Source of the DNA: Ruminococcus sp. AM36-2AA
Lineage (GTDB): Bacteria > Bacillota > Clostridia > Lachnospirales > Lachnospiraceae
Direction: 5' to 3'
NCBI RefSeq assembly: GCF_003461955.1
Contig: NZ_QTYB01000004.1
Span: 186,001 to 250,000 of the forward strand
DNA length: 64,000 nucleotides
Each line of letters begins with the position of its first letter. Within the stretch, counting starts at the first letter, position 1. Below the pieces are notes generated by a model. The model saw only the letters and a program-made list of their open reading frames with translations, was not told where the DNA came from and made no database searches. Made by a program: the position numbers and the translations under genes. This document shows, one piece after another, positions 55,645 through 63,060 of this stretch.

Positions 55645-55701
55645 CCACTGCTTATTGCTTTTCGCAACCCCGCAGGGGACTTACTTGATTTGGTTAAAAA
55701 A
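55645..55701. repeat. Right-end copy of the composite dispersed repeat
   Basis: These 57 bases (from CCACTGCTTATTGC to TTTGGTTAAAAAA) match 51504-51560 exactly. The left part of the long copy is absent. It lies about 50 bases before the ABC ATPase start. The remaining gap up to the aminopeptidase stop shows nothing clear. Confidence 0.85.
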
Positions 55702-55856
55702 TACAGAGCGAAGTCTGCAGGGGATACTGCTGTTTATCGGCGGAATGATCCGCACCCAAACAGCAGCAGGCAGACTGCTCTGTCCTTTCCGGGAAAACCC
55801 CGCTCATTGATCTGTAACGAAAAGATCACCGGAATGTCTTCAGAACTGACGCATTT

Positions 55857-57257
55857 TTATGCATCAAGTAAAAATGCCTTATACGCTTTATATGCCTCAT
55901 ACACGTCCGCCTTGCTGGTAACTTCCCACGGAGCATGCATACTCAGCACAGCCACGCCACTGTCAATGACTTCCATTCCGTAAAGCGCCGCAATATAAGC
56001 GATGGTTCCGCCGCCGCCAAAATCGACTTTTCCAAGCTCTGCTGTCTGAAAAGCGACATCATGATCATCAAAGATCCTGCGTACTCTCGCCACATACTCT
56101 GCATTGGCATCGTTGGAACCGGATTTTCCTCTTGCTCCGGTGAACTTGTTGAGAACAATACCGCGTCCCAGATATGCTGCGTTCTTTTTCTCAAAAGCCT
56201 CTGCATAGGCCGGATCATAACCTGCGCTCACGTCAGAAGAAAGCATGCTGGAATTACGAAGTGCGCGTCTCAGGGCAAGCTCGGAATAGCATCCCATTCC
56301 ATCCAGAAGCTCTGCCACACTGTTCTCAAAAAATCTGGACTGCATACCTGTAGCACCAACGCTTCCAATCTCTTCCTTATCTACAAGGAGACAACAGCCG
56401 GTACGCTTCGGTGTCTCTTCCATCTCCAGCATTGCCGCAAGGGAAGTATAGGCGCATACGCGGTCATCCTGTCCGTATGCCGCGATCATACTGCGGTCAA
56501 GTCCACAGTCTCTGGCTTTTCCTGCCGGAACGATCTCCAGCTCTGCGGAAAGAAAATCTTCCTCTTCAATACCATATTTCTCATTCAGGATATTCAGAAC
56601 ATTCTGTTTCACAGCATCTTTTTTCTTATCATCCGGAAGATCCGCAAGAGGTCTGCTGCCGATCAGGATATCCAGATTCTCGCCCTCAATAACCTCAGCC
56701 GCCTTCTTCTGGAGCTGTTTTCCGGAAAGGTGGATCAGAAGATCAGTGATGTAAAGTACCGGATCTTCCTCATCCTCACCAATGCTGACCGCCACAACAC
56801 TGCCGTCCTTCTTTGCAACAACACCATGCATGGCAAGTGGAAGTGTCACCCACTGATATTTCTTCACACCGCCATAATAATGAGTATCCAGATAAGCAAG
56901 GTCTGTATCCTCATACAGCGGATTCTGCTTCACATCCAGCCTCGGTGAGTCAATATGTGCACAGAGAATGCTCATGCCTCCGGAAAGTTCTTCATATCCT
57001 ACATGAAACAGAGCAATAATCTTCTTCATTCCTACCGCATAAACCTTATCACCGGCTTTGATCTTCTCGCCTTTTTTGATCTTGGACTCAAGGGATTCGT
57101 ATCCGGCAGCTTCTGCTTCCTTCACGATCTCTGTGACACATTCACGCTCTGTTTTTCCTTTATCCAGAAATTCTCTGTAGGCTTTCGCAAGCTTCTCCAT
57201 TTCTGCCTCTTCTGCTTCCTTATAGGAGAGCCACGCATTTCTTCTTTCCATCTTCAT
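55857..57257 (-). CDS. M18 family aminopeptidase
   Basis: This cytosolic dinuclear zinc aminopeptidase prefers acidic or neutral N-terminal residues. The 466-residue length fits the family. Metal and catalytic segments are ILCAHIDSPRLDVKQNP near 97, LLVDKEEIGSVGATGMQS near 290, SSDVSAGYDPAYAE near 340 and SMHAPWEVTSKAD near 440. It lacks a signal peptide. The ATG at 57257 has AAGGTGG close upstream; the ATG two codons later is an alternative. It is divergent from the ATPase gene at 57.4 kb and not part of an operon. Confidence 0.93.
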   Translation of the reverse strand: MKMERRNAWLSYKEAEEAEMEKLAKAYREFLDKGKTERECVTEIVKEAEAAGYESLESKIKKGEKIKAGDKVYAVGMKKIIALFHVGYEELSGGMSILCAHIDSPRLDVKQNPLYEDTDLAYLDTHYYGGVKKYQWVTLPLAMHGVVAKKDGSVVAVSIGEDEEDPVLYITDLLIHLSGKQLQKKAAEVIEGENLDILIGSRPLADLPDDKKKDAVKQNVLNILNEKYGIEEEDFLSAELEIVPAGKARDCGLDRSMIAAYGQDDRVCAYTSLAAMLEMEETPKRTGCCLLVDKEEIGSVGATGMQSRFFENSVAELLDGMGCYSELALRRALRNSSMLSSDVSAGYDPAYAEAFEKKNAAYLGRGIVLNKFTGARGKSGSNDANAEYVARVRRIFDDHDVAFQTAELGKVDFGGGGTIAYIAALYGMEVIDSGVAVLSMHAPWEVTSKADVYEAYKAYKAFLLDA

Positions 57258-57450
57258 GTTCCACCTTTCTTTATAATTTCTGACAGATACCGTTTCTCAT
57301 CATATTATCTGCAATTTGTCTACTATTATAGGTCAAACACTTATGAATTTCCACCGCAATTGATATTCTTTACAAAATCTTTATGATTCGTTATAGTAGT
57401 TCTTAAGAATTGGCCCTGTCTGACCTGGCCAGGGCAAAGGAGGAACCAGC

Positions 57451-59163
57451 ATGCAATCATCTGCTCAGTTAAAAGAGCTTCTTCACAGTATCAACCGCAA
57501 AAGCTATCCCGCATACAAGTCTCTGCGGGGGGCATACCAGTTTGACCGTTATATTTTATCCATTGACCACGTACAGGGAGATCCTTTTGCCTCTCCGTCT
57601 CATATCAGCGTGAAACTTTCCCACCGGGACACCAAATTTCCGGAAGAATATTATAAGGATTCCCTGACCCGTATCACACTGGGAGATTTCCTGAACCGAC
57701 AGTTTGAACAGCAGGTAAATCATTATACCTTCCGTGCAAAAGGATCCGGAAAAAGCGGCCTGATTTCCGTCAGTCACTGTGGGCAGGAGGTTCTTGCACG
57801 TACCGCCTGCGAGATTACGGAAAAAGGCATCTCTGCCCGGTTTTTTATCGGTTTCCCGGCCAATGGCAGAACCATCAATTCCCCCGAACTGGAAAAAATC
57901 CTCTTCGATTTTCTCCCGGTCTGCGTGCATAAAGCGTTCTTTTACCGGAACCTTGATGCCGACCGTCTGAAAGAAGCGATCGAGCTTGCCGAAGACCAGG
58001 AATATATCCGCCGGGAACTTGCGAAGCGTTCCCTGGCTGCCTTTGTAAACGATGGGGCCATCCTTCCCAGGGAAAGCGGCATCTCTTCCCGCCCGATGAA
58101 AAATTCCGTTCCCTTTGTTTCTCCGGAAAACCTGCGGATTTCCATGGATATGCCCCACAGAGGAACCATCACAGGCATGGGCATTCCCTGCGGCATCACA
58201 TTGATCGTAGGCGGCGGCTACCATGGCAAATCTACCTTGCTTAACGCACTGGAACTGGGTATTTACAACCATATTTCCGGTGATGGCCGTGAATACGTCA
58301 TTACCGATTCCTCTGCCCAGAAGCTCCGCTCTGAGGATGGCCGTTTTATCAAAGACGTAGATATTTCTCTTTTTATCAACGATCTTCCAAACAAAAAAGA
58401 CACCCTCTGCTTTTCTACAGAGGATGCCAGCGGCAGCACTTCCCAGGCTGCCGGGATCGTGGAAAGTATGGAAGCCGGAAGTAAAGTGTTTCTTCTTGAC
58501 GAGGACACTTCTGCCACCAACTTTATGGTACGGGATTCCTTCATGCAGCGTGTGATCTGCAGGGAAAAAGAGCCCATCACTCCATTTCTGGAACGTGCAC
58601 GGGATCTCTATGAAAAGGCAGGGATCTCCACCATTCTGGTTGCAGGAAGTTCCGGAGCATTTTTCCACATTGCGGATACTGTGATCCAGATGGATAATTA
58701 TCATCCCGTGGATATCACAGAAATTACCGGAAAGCTCTGTCAGGAATATCCTCTCTCAGACGTTGAAACACCTGCGTTCCGTCTGCCGGAAAGCCATCGC
58801 ATCATGACCAGGTCCAAAGCGGCTCCATCCCGCCACAGCCGTCCCGGACAGCCGGAAAGACTGAAAACCAAAGTTCATGGCAAAGACGGCTTCTCTCTTG
58901 GAAAAACCGAAGTAGACCTCCGCTATGTGGAGCAGCTGATCGACTCCGAGCAGACAGCATCTCTGGCATTGCTTCTGAAGTATGCCTGTGAACATCTCAT
59001 CGACGGAAAACGTACTCTGCCGGAGATCGTCACTTATCTGGATTCCCAGCTGAAAAAACAGGGATTATCATTCTTCTCGGAAGGAAGTTATATTTCATGT
59101 GGTTATGCCATGCCCCGGATCCAGGAGATCTATTCCTGTTTCAACCGTTACAGAAGACCGTAA
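57451..59163 (+). CDS. ABC-ATPase domain protein (PF09818 type)
   Basis: The 570-residue soluble protein belongs to the predicted ABC-class P-loop ATPases that lack partners in membranes. The first 230 residues form the family-specific N-terminal domain. Walker A IVGGGYHGKSTLLNALELG lies near 252, a Walker B with paired acids VFLLDEDTSATNFMVRD near 346, and SSGAFFHIADTVIQMDNYHP near 408. The last 130 residues are a separate helical domain. A relative in trypanosomes is linked to RNA editing, so an RNA or nucleic acid role is conceivable. AAAGGAGG lies before the ATG. Two hairpins end the gene. Confidence 0.88.
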   Translation: MQSSAQLKELLHSINRKSYPAYKSLRGAYQFDRYILSIDHVQGDPFASPSHISVKLSHRDTKFPEEYYKDSLTRITLGDFLNRQFEQQVNHYTFRAKGSGKSGLISVSHCGQEVLARTACEITEKGISARFFIGFPANGRTINSPELEKILFDFLPVCVHKAFFYRNLDADRLKEAIELAEDQEYIRRELAKRSLAAFVNDGAILPRESGISSRPMKNSVPFVSPENLRISMDMPHRGTITGMGIPCGITLIVGGGYHGKSTLLNALELGIYNHISGDGREYVITDSSAQKLRSEDGRFIKDVDISLFINDLPNKKDTLCFSTEDASGSTSQAAGIVESMEAGSKVFLLDEDTSATNFMVRDSFMQRVICREKEPITPFLERARDLYEKAGISTILVAGSSGAFFHIADTVIQMDNYHPVDITEITGKLCQEYPLSDVETPAFRLPESHRIMTRSKAAPSRHSRPGQPERLKTKVHGKDGFSLGKTEVDLRYVEQLIDSEQTASLALLLKYACEHLIDGKRTLPEIVTYLDSQLKKQGLSFFSEGSYISCGYAMPRIQEIYSCFNRYRRP

Positions 59164-59211
59164 CTGCCCTCTGCATCCACACGACCAGTAATCTTAACAA
59201 AACAAAAAAAC

Positions 59212-59265
59212 GTTGCCGGTTAACATTGGAAACTTTTATCTCCTCTGTCATCCGGCAACATTTTT
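59212..59265 (+). terminator. Terminator after the ABC-ATPase domain gene
   Basis: Arms GTTGCCGG and CCGGCAAC enclose a 32-base loop and are followed by ATTTTT. It lies 48 bases after the stop. Confidence 0.75.
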
Positions 59266-59275
59266 CTGTAAATCA

Positions 59276-59321
59276 AAACCACCGTCCTGTCGGCTCTGTC
59301 TTGCCAACGGAACGGTGGTTT
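59276..59321. terminator. Second hairpin after the ABC-ATPase domain gene
   Basis: Arms AAACCACCGT and ACGGTGGTTT enclose a 26-base loop. The T-run is short. It may back up the first terminator. The rest of the gap to the integrase (59322-59560) is AT-rich and must hold the left border of the mobile element. Confidence 0.55.
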
Positions 59322-59506
59322 ATCTTCATACATATTTTAGGGAAAGGAAAGAGTTTTTCTTAAGAGCTTCTGTTCTCTTAAGATGTTTATATCATACAGG
59401 ATAAATGTGAGAGAAATTTGTACAATTTCTAATAAATTTATAAAATTTATTAAGAAACTACAAAAAACCTTGATTTTAAGTCATTCTTACGAAAGCAATC
59501 AGCGTT

Positions 59507-59528
59507 TTACCCCAATTATTACCCCAAT
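59507..59528. repeat. Tandem 12-bp repeat near the left end of the integrated element
   Basis: TTACCCCAAT occurs twice with a 12-base period, about 33 bases beyond the integrase stop. Short directly repeated sites beside an integrase gene are often arm-binding sites of the recombinase at attL; no matching attR can be seen because the element runs off the window. Confidence 0.45.
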
Positions 59529-59560
59529 CCGCTCATTTTATTCTAAAAAAGGAGCAGCAG

Positions 59561-60709
59561 TCATAAAACTGCCACCCCGATAAATCCATTCTCTATCTGC
59601 TGCATTTCCTGTTGCTTTGTATTCGGAAGAACATGAGCATATAAGTCCGCAGTCATGGCCAGGCTGCTATGTCCTAAGATTTTCTGTAGCGTCTGCATGT
59701 TTCCGCCCTCTTCTATGTACCGTGTTGCGAAGGTATCTCTGAAAGCATGGTGCGTAAACCTCTCAATCTCTATACCCTGCTGCCGGAGCCGCTTTAAAAC
59801 GTTATCTATAGCAGATGATACCGTGGATGATGCTATTGCCTTAGCTCCATTACCCCCGATAAAGATATTACTATCCATCTTTCTCGCATGGATTTCCCCG
59901 TAAACCATGGACATTTTGGTTTTCTGCATCTGCAAGATTTTTTTTATTGTGTCATTCATAGGAATATCGCGATTACTGGTATCTGATTTTGGCAAAGTCT
60001 CCTCAATACCGCCGCCCTCTTTCCAGCTCACGGTCTTGTTTACCCGGATCACATTGTTGATATAATCTATATCCTGCCACTTTAAAGCCGTGATCTCATT
60101 AAGTCTCATTCCCGTACACAAGGAAAAACAGAAAAACTCATATAACCATTCCGTCTTGGCTTCTTGCATAAACGCCTGCTGCTCTTCTCTGGTTAATGCT
60201 CTGTGAATAGTCTCACTCGCTTTTGGCCGGTCATCCTTCCTTAATGGTTTCACACTGGCAGCAGGATTCTTCATAAGGATTTCATCATCAACAGCCGCGT
60301 TCAACACCGTTTTCAGCAGCACTATAACACCATTAGTCATGGATGCACTCAGCTTCTTTGATAAATCCTGCTGCAATTTCACCACTGCACGCTTTTCTAT
60401 TTTCTGAACCTTAATTTTCCCCAGTACTGGCCTGATATGGTTATTGTACTTCGACCGGTTTATTTTAATGCTGCTGTCCTTGATCGTTCCTCTCCGAGAC
60501 TTCTCCCATTCATCAAAATATGCGTCCAGTGTTATATTTTTGTTGGAATTATACAGACCTGCCTTAATTTCCTCACGGATCCTGAGCTCATTCTCTGCAC
60601 ATTCCTTTGTGCTACGACCATAGGCACTGTATCTCTTGCCCTCCACGGTAAAACGCTTTTCGAATAAACCATTTTCTTTTTTTCGCATTCCTGATGGTAT
60701 TCTTGCCAT
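59561..60709 (-). CDS. int: Tyrosine recombinase/integrase of a mobile element
   Basis: The 382-residue integrase begins MARIPSGMRKKENGLFEKRF (AP2-like arm-binding domain), has a SAM-like core-binding domain (LDAYFDEWEKSRRGTIKDSS near 60) and a catalytic domain with CTGMRLNEITALKW near 215 (Arg), HHAFRDTFATRYIEEGG near 325 (His-x-x-Arg), LGHSSLAMTADLYAHVL near 350 (His and nucleophile Tyr). All catalytic residues are present, so it should be active. It resembles Tn916/phage-type integrases. The gene lies at the end of the element with its 3' end toward the chromosome, the usual attL arrangement. Confidence 0.95.
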   Translation of the reverse strand: MARIPSGMRKKENGLFEKRFTVEGKRYSAYGRSTKECAENELRIREEIKAGLYNSNKNITLDAYFDEWEKSRRGTIKDSSIKINRSKYNNHIRPVLGKIKVQKIEKRAVVKLQQDLSKKLSASMTNGVIVLLKTVLNAAVDDEILMKNPAASVKPLRKDDRPKASETIHRALTREEQQAFMQEAKTEWLYEFFCFSLCTGMRLNEITALKWQDIDYINNVIRVNKTVSWKEGGGIEETLPKSDTSNRDIPMNDTIKKILQMQKTKMSMVYGEIHARKMDSNIFIGGNGAKAIASSTVSSAIDNVLKRLRQQGIEIERFTHHAFRDTFATRYIEEGGNMQTLQKILGHSSLAMTADLYAHVLPNTKQQEMQQIENGFIGVAVL

Positions 60710-60765
60710 TATATCACCTGTCTTTCTATTGGCAATAGGGCAGCAGTCCGCCGCCCCTGATTGTC

Positions 60766-60867
60766 TTATTTAATTCCCAGAAAGCTACAAACAAATCTGA
60801 AAATTGTATATATTTGGTCATGATCCGCTTTCTCTAACAGCTCTATGATTTTCTTTTTATAGTCCAT
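60766..60867 (-). CDS. Microprotein, third of three tandem MDYKK paralogues
   Basis: A 33-codon gene starts ATG at 60867 with GAGGAT before it and reads MDYKKKIIELLEKADHDQIY, then TIFRFVCSFLGIK. It shares the MDYKK start and the pattern I-x2-L-L-x-K/N-x4-(D/E)-x2-(L/I) and a hydrophobic C-terminal half with the two genes just upstream. The start lies one base after the stop of its neighbour. It is too short for routine gene finders but start, ribosome binding site and homology all agree. It should form an amphipathic helical hairpin. The function is unknown. Confidence 0.75.
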   Translation of the reverse strand: MDYKKKIIELLEKADHDQIYTIFRFVCSFLGIK

Positions 60868-60868
60868 A

Positions 60869-60979
60869 TTAATATCCTCTATTTTTTATTACTCTGGCAA
60901 TGAATCTATAGAAGAACTCAAGCAAGCTATCGTCATTTACCTTCTGTAGTATCTCAATAGTTTCTTTCTTGTAATCCAT
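60869..60979 (-). CDS. Microprotein, second of three tandem MDYKK paralogues
   Basis: The 36-codon gene reads MDYKKETIEILQKVNDDSLL followed by EFFYRFIARVIKNRGY. GGGGG lies seven bases before the ATG at 60979, and the start lies one base after the stop of the upstream paralogue. About a third of positions are identical to each of its neighbours, with conserved MDYKK, the acidic turn near residue 16, aromatic residues near 22-25 and the final GY shared with the first copy. Similar short helical proteins occur in series in Clostridial mobile elements, as far as I remember, without assigned function. Confidence 0.78.
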   Translation of the reverse strand: MDYKKETIEILQKVNDDSLLEFFYRFIARVIKNRGY

Positions 60980-60980
60980 A

Positions 60981-61091
60981 TTAGTACCCCCACTGTCTCT
61001 TAAATGAGACAATTACGTTATACAAAAATTTCAGAAATTTCTCGCTCTGGATTTCATTCAGAAAATTTGCAATTTCTTTTTTATAATCCAT
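60981..61091 (-). CDS. Microprotein, first of three tandem MDYKK paralogues
   Basis: The 36-codon gene reads MDYKKEIANFLNEIQSEKFL followed by KFLYNVIVSFKRQWGY. A GGAGG site six bases before the ATG at 61091 lies in the end of the upstream 98-residue gene, so all are one operon. The protein is probably two short helices with an aromatic, basic C-terminal half. No cysteine, signal or membrane segment is present. It could be a small regulator or an inhibitor that binds a host or phage protein; this is only a guess from its size and setting. Confidence 0.78.
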   Translation of the reverse strand: MDYKKEIANFLNEIQSEKFLKFLYNVIVSFKRQWGY

Positions 61092-61092
61092 G

Positions 61093-61389
61093 TTATGCCT
61101 CCGCCACTTTTGCATTGTCCTTTATTCGCTTTGTCATCAGATAATTTGCAAGGTTATGTACCCTCTTGAGATCTTCCAGGTCATTCATCATTAAAGCATC
61201 TGTAATCAGCCAGAAACGTTCCTGGTCTACTTCTGGCAGCTTCATAAATGCTTCATTACCAGAACAAGCCACTTGAAAGAGTTCTGCCAGTTCATAAGTG
61301 TGCTGCAATGATCTTCTGTTCTTGTTGTTCTGAACAACTTCCATGATTGCTTCCCTGCAAGGGATCTGAGTTAATGTGCATCTTTCCAT
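61093..61389 (-). CDS. Hypothetical mobile-element protein, 98 aa
   Basis: The protein begins MERCTLTQIPCREAIMEVVQ and is mostly helical and soluble. It has three cysteines without a clear metal motif. The central part (TYELAELFQVACSGNEAFMK, about 31-50) and the acidic-hydrophobic MMNDLEDLKRVHNLANYL end suggest a helical bundle. Its start overlaps the stop of the 114-residue gene by one base (TAATG), and its end carries the ribosome binding site of the first microprotein gene. I do not recognise a family. Strict overlap with both neighbours marks it as a true gene. Confidence 0.75.
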   Translation of the reverse strand: MERCTLTQIPCREAIMEVVQNNKNRRSLQHTYELAELFQVACSGNEAFMKLPEVDQERFWLITDALMMNDLEDLKRVHNLANYLMTKRIKDNAKVAEA

Positions 61390-61733
61390 TACTCTTCACC
61401 CTCCTGTTCTTCCTCTTCTTCCGGCGGTTGCTGATTGTATACTGCCTTTACATAACTTAAAGCCCTACTGAGACATTTATAATCAAAGATTTTCAGCGTA
61501 AAATTGATAATGTCTGTCTGCATTGCAAGAATTAATCTCTGCTGCGAACAAAACTCCCAGTCTTTTTCCAGATTGTCAGCCTCTTCCTTTGCTTCTTTTA
61601 ACTGTTTCTTGAGATCCGCGATAATCTCAGTTGCAAGAGCTGCACTTACTTCTTCTGTCTCCTGTGCCGGAACACCTGTGGCCTGCATCACTTCTGCTTC
61701 TTCTAATGTTCTTAATGTTTTTTCTTTACTCAT
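61389..61733 (-). CDS. Hypothetical coiled-coil mobile-element protein, 114 aa
   Basis: The protein starts MSKEKTLRTLEEAEVMQATG. A coiled coil is likely at about residues 35-65 (ATEIIADLKKQLKEAKEEAD, then NLEKDW). It is followed by a hydrophobic helix and ends in a run of glutamates (PPEEEEEQEGEE). GAGGAG precedes the ATG, which overlaps the stop of the small membrane protein gene as ATGA. It is the second gene of the operon that goes on through the 98-residue protein to the three microproteins. No known family comes to mind. Confidence 0.75.
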   Translation of the reverse strand: MSKEKTLRTLEEAEVMQATGVPAQETEEVSAALATEIIADLKKQLKEAKEEADNLEKDWEFCSQQRLILAMQTDIINFTLKIFDYKCLSRALSYVKAVYNQQPPEEEEEQEGEE

Positions 61734-61834
61734 GCTTCATTCTCCTCTCGTTCTAATTCGTGTACATAATCACATACTTTAGCAGATATAAATCCACTCA
61801 AAAAAATTACAAGAACGTCCATTACTGATATCAT
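61730..61834 (-). CDS. Small membrane protein, 34 aa
   Basis: The gene reads MISVMDVLVIFLSGFISAKV and then CDYVHELEREENEA. AAAGGA lies eight bases before the ATG at 61834, and the stop overlaps the next start (ATGA). One membrane helix (about residues 4-20) is followed by a charged, acidic end. Size and layout resemble type I toxins and small phage membrane proteins, but also harmless operon leaders. A predicted small RNA starts some 55 bases upstream on the opposite strand and runs away from the gene, so it would overlap only the leader of a longer mRNA. Confidence 0.7.
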   Translation of the reverse strand: MISVMDVLVIFLSGFISAKVCDYVHELEREENEA

Positions 61835-61854
61835 ACTTTCGTTCCTTTCTTTTG

Positions 61855-61883
61855 TTGTCTGAGGGGAATGAGTATGTTATAAT
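61855..61883 (+). promoter_or_regulatory. Promoter of the candidate small RNA
   Basis: TTGTCT is followed after 17 bases by a perfect TATAAT. No open frame with a ribosome binding site follows on the plus strand before the terminator. Confidence 0.65.
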
Positions 61884-61889
61884 ACGCAC

Positions 61890-61962
61890 AGCCCCTCAAT
61901 TTTGATCGTTTGTCGGGTTACTTTGCCTTTATCAGAGTTGCCGCTCTGGTAAGGGCTTTTTT
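61890..61962 (+). ncRNA. Candidate ~73-nt small RNA of the mobile element
   Basis: It starts about seven bases after the TATAAT at 61878-61883 and ends in a terminator: GCCTTTATCAGAG pairs with CTCTGGTAAGGGC (61925-61956) followed by TTTTTT. It ends beside the stop of the 107-residue gene on the other strand, so it is antisense to the space between that gene and the small membrane protein gene. Such a unit fits an antisense regulator, for example of the downstream operon. Only promoter and terminator support it. Confidence 0.55.
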
Positions 61963-61963
61963 A

Positions 61964-62287
61964 TTAAATTGCTTCTACCTGAGACTTTCCAAAGAAACTG
62001 GCTTTGTATGTTGCCCCGTCTCCTCTGCTTCCCCAGATCAGAGAACATCCGAATAATGCTGATGCTCCATGCTTTACCTTATAACCAAGCTCTTTCCACT
62101 TAGCAAAGGTATTGGTTTCCTCTGTGATTCCTGCTGCATGTTTCGCATCTTCGCTTCTCTTTGCATTGATTTCTTCTGCCTTTGCAGATAACCATGCTCT
62201 GTGAAGTGCTTCTGCAAAGCTGATATTCTTTGTCTTGCGGTAAACTTTCCATGCTTTCAACATGATCTTGCTGAGATTGTACTTCAT
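61964..62287 (-). CDS. Hypothetical mobile-element protein, 107 aa
   Basis: The protein starts MKYNLSKIMLKAWKVYRKTK with AGGAGG eight bases before the ATG. The first 45 residues form a basic amphipathic helix pair (SFAEALHRAWLSAKAEE) seen in several plasmid and phage small proteins of Clostridia. The C-terminal part (FAKWKELGYKVKHGASALFG, then LIWGSRGDGATYKASFFGKS) is compact with aromatic residues, which reminds one of nucleic acid binding beta folds. Function unknown. The divergent promoter with TACATA at 62449-62454 reads into this gene, so it is the first gene controlled by the palindromic operators. Confidence 0.8.
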   Translation of the reverse strand: MKYNLSKIMLKAWKVYRKTKNISFAEALHRAWLSAKAEEINAKRSEDAKHAAGITEETNTFAKWKELGYKVKHGASALFGCSLIWGSRGDGATYKASFFGKSQVEAI

Positions 62288-62448
62288 ATTGCTGTCCTCC
62301 TTTGCTTTTCAAGGTCCCTCAGCCCTTCAAGCATCTTCCTGGCTATTGATATGCCCTATTGCGATTCTCACAGGTATATGGCTTGAAGTATTGGGGGCTT
62401 TCGGCTCTCCCGGCTGTTGTCTGTTCCCTTGAACTGATTATAGCATAC

Positions 62449-62477
62449 TATGTACGTAGTTATATGTCTATTGACAA
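62449..62477 (-). promoter_or_regulatory. Leftward promoter to the 107-aa gene
   Basis: On the minus strand TTGTCA is followed after 17 bases by TACATA, which lies inside the first operator. The transcript start would be near 62442, leaving a leader of about 155 bases. Confidence 0.65.
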
Positions 62478-62527
62478 TTTGTATAAATATGTACGTAGTT
62501 TTTCTGTATTTTTTACTATGTACATAG

Positions 62528-62556
62528 TTGACTTTTTGTGTTATACTATGTACATA
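62528..62556 (+). promoter_or_regulatory. Rightward promoter to the ribbon-helix-helix gene
   Basis: TTGACT is followed after 17 bases by TACATA. The -35 touches the third operator and the -10 lies inside the fourth, mirroring the leftward promoter. Confidence 0.7.
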
Positions 62557-62611
62557 ATAGGGAAAGTGTAAGTATTTTATTATGCCCTCTTTCCAGAAAG
62601 GAACTAATACC

Positions 62612-62800
62612 ATGAGTGAAACCAGTGCAAAAAGAAAATACGATATTGAATATGCCAAAAATAAACTTAAACGTATTCCTCTTGATGTACAAAAGGAAAA
62701 ATACGAGGAAATCAAAGCCGCTGCAACTGCTGCTGGTGAATCCGTAAACGGATATATAAAAAAAGCTGTAGATCAGCGAATGGACCGCGACAATGCATAA
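62612..62800 (+). CDS. Arc-type ribbon-helix-helix protein, probable repressor
   Basis: The 62-residue protein begins MSETSAKRKYDIEYAKNKLK, with AAAGGA nine bases before the ATG at 62612; the open frame starts ten codons earlier without a site. The C-terminal 42 residues fit the ribbon-helix-helix fold: strand KRIPLDVQ, helix A KYEEIKAAATAAG, turn ES, helix B VNGYIKKAVDQRM. Such dimers bind palindromes and often repress their own gene. The operators directly upstream, overlapping its promoter, are the obvious targets. It leads the rightward operon. Confidence 0.82.
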   Translation: MSETSAKRKYDIEYAKNKLKRIPLDVQKEKYEEIKAAATAAGESVNGYIKKAVDQRMDRDNA

Positions 62801-62830
62801 TCATTATTATTCACGAAAGGATGTGCTCTC

Positions 62831-63016
62831 ATGGCAAAACGCTTATATACCTATGATGATATTATGAATCTGCCTGATTTTATCCGGGTGGAGCTACTTG
62901 ACGGAATAATTTACACAGATGACTTTACAGATTTAGAGATTGACGAAGAAGTTTTCCAGAATCCACCATCTGAGGAGCATCACGTTACCTATCGTCTTTC
63001 TATCGTTAAAAAATAA
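62831..63016 (+). CDS. Small acidic hypothetical protein
   Basis: The 61-residue protein starts MAKRLYTYDDIMNLPDFIRV and continues ELLDGIIYTDDFTDLEIDEE. AAAGGAT lies before the ATG. The first 30 residues (YTYDDIMNLPDFIRVELLDG) resemble the N-terminus of Uma2 nuclease-like proteins, but the catalytic core is absent, so it is either a fragment or an unrelated small protein. It follows the ribbon-helix-helix gene by 30 bases and is probably in the same operon. The strong negative charge would suit a DNA mimic or antitoxin; this is not shown. Confidence 0.65.
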   Translation: MAKRLYTYDDIMNLPDFIRVELLDGIIYTDDFTDLEIDEEVFQNPPSEEHHVTYRLSIVKK

Positions 63017-63060
63017 AACAACATCTGATATTTTACTGTTCCATTTATTAGGAGGATTAT

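Larger units (their letters stand above)
62447..62558. promoter_or_regulatory. Four palindromic operators between the divergent transcription units
   Basis: Copies of ACTATGTACATAGT lie at 62447-62460 (with CG in the centre), 62486-62499 (one change, CG centre), 62515-62528 (perfect) and 62545-62558 (half-site change). Centre-to-centre distances are 39, 29 and 30 bases. The outer copies cover the two -10 boxes. The pattern is that of cooperative operator binding in a phage-like switch. Confidence 0.85.

Noticed and set aside
57556..58704. 382-codon open frame on the minus strand
   Set aside because: It lies opposite the ABC-ATPase domain gene, which has Walker motifs and a good ribosome binding site.
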